A program made the translations under genes and the position numbers. A stretch of 64,000 nt of DNA from PALSA-612 sp964595575 (GTDB lineage Bacteria; Actinomycetota; Thermoleophilia; Gaiellales; Gaiellaceae), in NCBI GenBank assembly GCA_964595575.1, contig CAZQRA010000002.1:59914-123913 (forward strand). Reading direction: 5' to 3'. The first letter of the stretch is position 1. Each line of letters begins with the position of its first letter. The notes beneath the pieces are model-generated. The model was given only the letters and a program-made list of their open reading frames with translations, did not search any database and was not told the origin of the DNA. Below are positions 61,066 through 64,000 of the stretch, piece by piece.

Positions 61066-62054
61066 GCGCTCCCAGCGCTCGCCACGCGACCGGCGGGGTC
61101 GAGGAGCACCGCGCTCGGGGTTCCGGCGACCGCGTAGGCAGAGGAGACGGCCCCCTGCTCGTCCAGGAGTACCCGCTCCAGGCCGTGCTCGCGAGCCTCC
61201 GCGCGCACGGCGTCGGCGTCGCCGCCCGAGACGACCGCGACCGTCAGCTCGCCCGAGTGCTCGCGCTGCCAGCGCGCGATCTCCGGCACGAGCTCGCGGC
61301 AGGCGCCGCAGCCGGGATCGAGGAAGACGAGCGCAAGCGGCCGCCCGCTCGCCACGAGCTCGGCGAAGCGCATCGTGCGCCCCGCCGTGTCCTCGAGGGC
61401 GAAGGCGGGCGCCTCGCTCCCGACCGGCAGACCAAGCCCGGCGGAAGCGTCCCCCAGGTCGACCCCGAGGCCCGAGAGGGCCGCTTCCGCCCGCTCGAGC
61501 CGGATGAGCAGACGGCCGTGCTGCTGCAGGAGCTGGAGGAACGCCCAGGTCCCGGCGACGGTGACGACGACGAGTGCTGCGGCAACGCAGACGACGAGGA
61601 GCTCGGCCGCCTCGAGGCGTCCGACCCAGCCGAAGGCACTCGGGGCGTCTCCGCTCCAGGTCGCCACGGCGAGCAGCGCCGCGCCGGCCACGAGCGCTGC
61701 GTTCCGAGCCAGCGTCGTCCAGCCCGCCGGGGCAGAGTGGAGCTGGCCGAAGCAGTGGCAGTCCGGTCTCCGGTCTCGCGCGAGGTTGGCCGCGATCGCC
61801 CCGCAGAAGGCGAGGAGGAGGGCTGCCGCCGCCAGCGCGCCGAGCCGGGCGCCGCCCGACGTGAGCAGAAGCGCCGCCACGCCGAGCTCGGCGAGGGGAA
61901 GGGCGACCGCCAGCGCTGGCACGAGCCGAGCGGGAACGCCGAACCCGCTCAGAGCCTGCCGCCACCCGCGCAGGTCGACGAGCTTCGTCACCCCGGCGAG
62001 CGCGAACACGCCCGCGAGAGCGATCCGGGCTACGAGAACGGTCGCGTCGAGCAT
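61011..62054 (-). CDS. MauE-domain membrane protein fused to a TlpA-like thioredoxin, 3' end shifted
   Basis: 347 residues. The N-terminal membrane domain of four to five spans has the MauE hallmark DCHCFGQLHSAPAGW (CxC pair); MauE proteins help form disulfides in methylamine dehydrogenase. After a membrane helix and coiled coil comes a thioredoxin domain with GLPVGSEAPAFALEDTAGR, active site LDPGCGACRELVP and AVAGTPSAVLLDPAGRVAS. The last ~18 residues (SACPSPPRPSPTPRRPSAS) are out of character; the thioredoxin fold needs one more strand and helix, so the end is probably lost to a frameshift or junction. Upstream of the Cys-rich protein it could oxidize. Confidence 0.8.
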   Translation of the reverse strand: MLDATVLVARIALAGVFALAGVTKLVDLRGWRQALSGFGVPARLVPALAVALPLAELGVAALLLTSGGARLGALAAAALLLAFCGAIAANLARDRRPDCHCFGQLHSAPAGWTTLARNAALVAGAALLAVATWSGDAPSAFGWVGRLEAAELLVVCVAAALVVVTVAGTWAFLQLLQQHGRLLIRLERAEAALSGLGVDLGDASAGLGLPVGSEAPAFALEDTAGRTMRFAELVASGRPLALVFLDPGCGACRELVPEIARWQREHSGELTVAVVSGGDADAVRAEAREHGLERVLLDEQGAVSSAYAVAGTPSAVLLDPAGRVASAGSACPSPPRPSPTPRRPSAS

Positions 62055-62091
62055 CGCTCACGCCTCCTTCTCATCGGCTGCGGCCGAGCGC

Positions 62092-63177
62092 TCACGGCCG
62101 CTTCCCCTTGCTCACGACGAGGCTGACCTTCGTCCCCTCGACGGCCAGCGTGCCGGGAGCAGGCTTCTGCGAGATCACCCGGCCCTTCCTCACGGTGGCG
62201 GAGAAGGCCTGCCTGACGGCGCCCAGGGCGCACTTGCTCCTCGTGATCGCGCTCTGGGCCGCCGCCAGGGGCCTTCCTCGCACGTTGGGAACGAGGCAGG
62301 CCGCCCGGCCCCAGTCGACGTTGACGTCGGCGTCCACGTTCAGCCGCCGCAGGCCTGAGCCGCCGGCGCCGACGGCGTAGAGCTCCTCCTGGAAGGCGCC
62401 TCCGGTGTCGGCGACGAAGACGATCTGGGAGCCGTCCGGCGACCAGCTCACCTCCCAGATCTCGTCGACGCGGCCCGGGATGAAGCCGCCGGCGAGACGC
62501 TGCGGAGCACCGCCTGCGGCCGGAACGACCCAGAGACCGTCCAGCGCTCCGTAGGCGATGCGGCTGCCGTCGGGCGACCACGAGGGGGCGTGCGGCCGTC
62601 CCGGCGCGCCCCCGGTGAGGGACCTCAGCCCGCTCCCGTCGGCGTTGATGGTGTAGACGTCGAAGGTGTCGTTGAAGGCGATCTGGCTTCCGTCCGGCGA
62701 CCACTCGGGATCGTCGACGTTCAGGTCGATGGTCGGGGTCAGGTTGGTAAGCCCGGAGCCGTCGCTTCCGACGACGAACAGTCGCGGCCGGGGGCCGACC
62801 TGGCGCACGAACACGAGCCGCTTTCCGTCGGGCGCCCAGGCGGGATCGCTGTCGCTCGCCTCCTTCGTCAGCTGCTTGGCGCCGCTGCCGTCCCGCCTCT
62901 GGATCCAGATGCCGGAGGAGACGTAGGCCAGCCAGAGGCCGTCCGCGGACCAGGCGGGATCGAACGGGCGCACGTTCTGCGGCACCTTCGCCGGCCGCAG
63001 CCCGGAGCCGTTGGCGTTGACCGTGTAGAGGACGCCCGAGCGCGCGAAGGCGATCTGCCCGGCGCTCCCCGGAAACGTCTGCTTCTGCGCCGCTCCCGGC
63101 TGGGCCAGGGCCGCGACGAGCGTGAGCGCGGCCGCCGCGGCGAGCCCGCCTCGACGCCGCCTTCCATCCATGGTCAT
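62092..63177 (-). CDS. Secreted TolB-like beta-propeller protein with a PASTA domain
   Basis: 361 residues. Signal peptide (MTMDGRRRRGG followed by an Ala-rich core to GAAQ), then about six propeller repeats of the WSPDGSQIAF/WAPDGKRLVF type, and a C-terminal PASTA domain (VPNVRGRPLAAAQSAITRSKCALG, GRVISQKPAPGT). PASTA domains bind peptidoglycan or muropeptides, so the protein probably sits at the cell wall. Its ATG overlaps the DUF4242 stop (ATGA). Confidence 0.9.
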   Translation of the reverse strand: MTMDGRRRRGGLAAAAALTLVAALAQPGAAQKQTFPGSAGQIAFARSGVLYTVNANGSGLRPAKVPQNVRPFDPAWSADGLWLAYVSSGIWIQRRDGSGAKQLTKEASDSDPAWAPDGKRLVFVRQVGPRPRLFVVGSDGSGLTNLTPTIDLNVDDPEWSPDGSQIAFNDTFDVYTINADGSGLRSLTGGAPGRPHAPSWSPDGSRIAYGALDGLWVVPAAGGAPQRLAGGFIPGRVDEIWEVSWSPDGSQIVFVADTGGAFQEELYAVGAGGSGLRRLNVDADVNVDWGRAACLVPNVRGRPLAAAQSAITRSKCALGAVRQAFSATVRKGRVISQKPAPGTLAVEGTKVSLVVSKGKRP

Positions 63178-63440
63178 GCCTCCTCTCCTTCCTTCTCCAC
63201 CGTCTCGATCACGCGCGCATCCGCCAGCCCGCACCTCCGCGCCGCCTCGAGCAGCGCCTCCCGCGAGGGCGCCTCGAGGACGTGGAAACAGGTCTCCTCC
63301 TCGGCCAGGTGCAGGGAGCGCAGGTAGCGGACGGAAAGCCCCGCCCCGGCCGCCGCCTGGGCGAGGCCGCGAACGCGGGCCACCGCCTCCTCCAGCGAGC
63401 TGCCGCGGGGGAGGTAGAGCTCGAGGAGGAAGCTGGGCAC
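63174..63440 (-). CDS. DUF4242 (SCO4226-like) protein
   Basis: 88 residues, ferredoxin-like fold: MPSFLLELYLPRGSSLEEAVARV, VRYLRSLHLAEEETCFHVLEAPSREALLEAARRCGL. The family includes the nickel-binding SCO4226 of Streptomyces; the role here is unknown. First gene of the secreted-protein operon, downstream of a LuxR gene on the same strand. Confidence 0.8.
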   Translation of the reverse strand: MPSFLLELYLPRGSSLEEAVARVRGLAQAAAGAGLSVRYLRSLHLAEEETCFHVLEAPSREALLEAARRCGLADARVIETVEKEGEEA

Positions 63441-63481
63441 GCGGCCAGGGTGGCAGAGCGGGCAGACGTGGAAAACAGGGA

Positions 63482-63495
63482 AAACCCCAGGGTTT
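63482..63495. promoter_or_regulatory. Palindrome AAACCC-CA-GGGTTT, candidate LuxR-type operator
   Basis: Perfect 6-base arms with a 2-base spacer, 42 bases upstream of the DUF4242 start and 89 bases after the LuxR stop. Minus-strand text around it is A/T richer than the surroundings. Position and symmetry suit the binding site of the upstream LuxR-family protein (inference). Confidence 0.5.
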
Positions 63496-63583
63496 GCCCC
63501 CGGCGGCGGGCCAGGACCACGGCTTCCGCCGCTTCGCGCGGCTGCGCCTGGTCGACCCCCTCTCCTGAGCAGCGCCGCAGCGC

Positions 63584-64000
63584 TCAGGCTTGGCCGAGGA
63601 GCGTCCGCACCAGCTCCACCCGGGAGCGGACGCCGAGCTTGGCGTAGGCGTTCCGCAGGTGGAACTCCACCGTCTTCGGCGTCACGTACAGGGCGTGCGC
63701 CACCTCCTTGTTGGAGCGGCCGGCGCAGACGAGCTCGACCACCCGCCGCTCCGTGGGGGTCAGCTGCGAGCGGGAGGGCGCCCGGCCGCCGATCTGCCGG
63801 AGCTCCGCCCGCGCCTTCTCCGCCCAGGCGGCCGCGCCCAGCGTCGCGAACACCGTCTCCGCCTCCTGCAGGGCCGAGCGCGCCTCCCGCTTGCGCCGGG
63901 CGCGCCGCAGCGCCTGTCCGAAGGCAAGGAGCGCCCGTCCCCGTTCGAAGGGGAGCGGGGCGCGGCGGGCCGCGGTCGCCGCCCAGGCCAGCGGCTCTAG
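63584..64000 (-). CDS. LuxR-family regulator, C-terminal part (LAL type; cut by window edge)
   Basis: The last ~138 residues of a longer protein. The helical repeat end reads PLPFERGRALLAFGQALRRA, LQEAETVFATLGAAAWAEKARAEL, typical of large ATP-binding LAL regulators, followed by the GerE/LuxR helix-turn-helix LTPTERRVVELVCAGRSNKEVAHALYVTPKTVEFHLRNAYAKLGVRSRVELV. It probably controls the downstream secreted-protein operon. The N-terminal ATPase lies beyond the right edge. Confidence 0.9.
   Translation of the reverse strand, partial: LEPLAWAATAARRAPLPFERGRALLAFGQALRRARRKREARSALQEAETVFATLGAAAWAEKARAELRQIGGRAPSRSQLTPTERRVVELVCAGRSNKEVAHALYVTPKTVEFHLRNAYAKLGVRSRVELVRTLLGQA

Overview
The window is very GC-rich bacterial DNA with densely packed genes, many 4-base stop/start overlaps (ATGA, GTGA), frequent GTG starts, several promoters placed so close to the start codon that transcripts would be leaderless, a tRNA without an encoded CCA, an mreBCD/PBP2/RodA rod operon, a K+-independent H+-pyrophosphatase, a LAL-type LuxR regulator and twin-arginine secreted proteins. 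Together these suggest an actinomycete of the Thermoleophilia type; that assignment is inference from gene style, not from a marker phylogeny. A 39-base run of N at 13338-13376 shows a draft assembly, perhaps a metagenome bin.

Region 1 (1-10955): carA and carB on the minus strand, followed by the start of a hydantoinase/oxoprolinase hyuA, and divergently argCJBDRGH on the plus strand. Only 31 bases separate the carA and argC start codons, and they hold a bidirectional promoter overlapped by two near-identical repeats. ArgF is absent from the cluster and CarB lacks its allosteric domain.

Region 2 (11000-17560): a secreted protein (interrupted by the gap) with a two-component system, a DJ-1/PfpI protein, thiI, 6-phosphogluconolactonase and an M24 peptidase.

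Region 3 (17600-35530): two divergent gene sets. The minus-strand operon runs binding protein, proline dehydrogenase, aminotransferase, GntR regulator, amidohydrolase, ABC ATPase, permease, monooxygenase-like protein, aldo-keto reductase, hyuA, hyuB. The plus-strand set has two tandem XRE-cupin regulators and a second hyuAB. It looks like import and breakdown of an unidentified nitrogenous, possibly prolyl or lactam, compound.

Region 4 (35600-38230): a small signalling locus with an HD-GYP cyclic-di-GMP phosphodiesterase, an XRE-TPR regulator, a divergent 27-residue hydrophobic peptide and a stand-alone MshEN cyclic-di-GMP-binding domain. The regulator/peptide pair resembles the Rgg/SHP (RRNPP) quorum-sensing layout and is the most interesting candidate in the window.

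Region 5 (38320-56350): housekeeping genes, mostly minus strand: tRNA-Ala, rsfS, nadD, obg, rpmA, rplU, a hydrolase, a GPH-type transporter, RNase E/G, a DUF697 protein, rodA, mrdA, mreD, mreC, mreB and hppA.

Region 6 (56350-64000): an intergenic stretch with repeats and a vapC remnant, then a minus-strand operon for secreted proteins: a DUF4242 protein, a TolB-PASTA protein, a MauE-thioredoxin membrane protein, a second thioredoxin fragment joined through an odd junction, a Tat-exported protein with about 46 cysteines, and a large secreted protein with a probable frameshift. A partial LuxR regulator lies upstream at the right edge.
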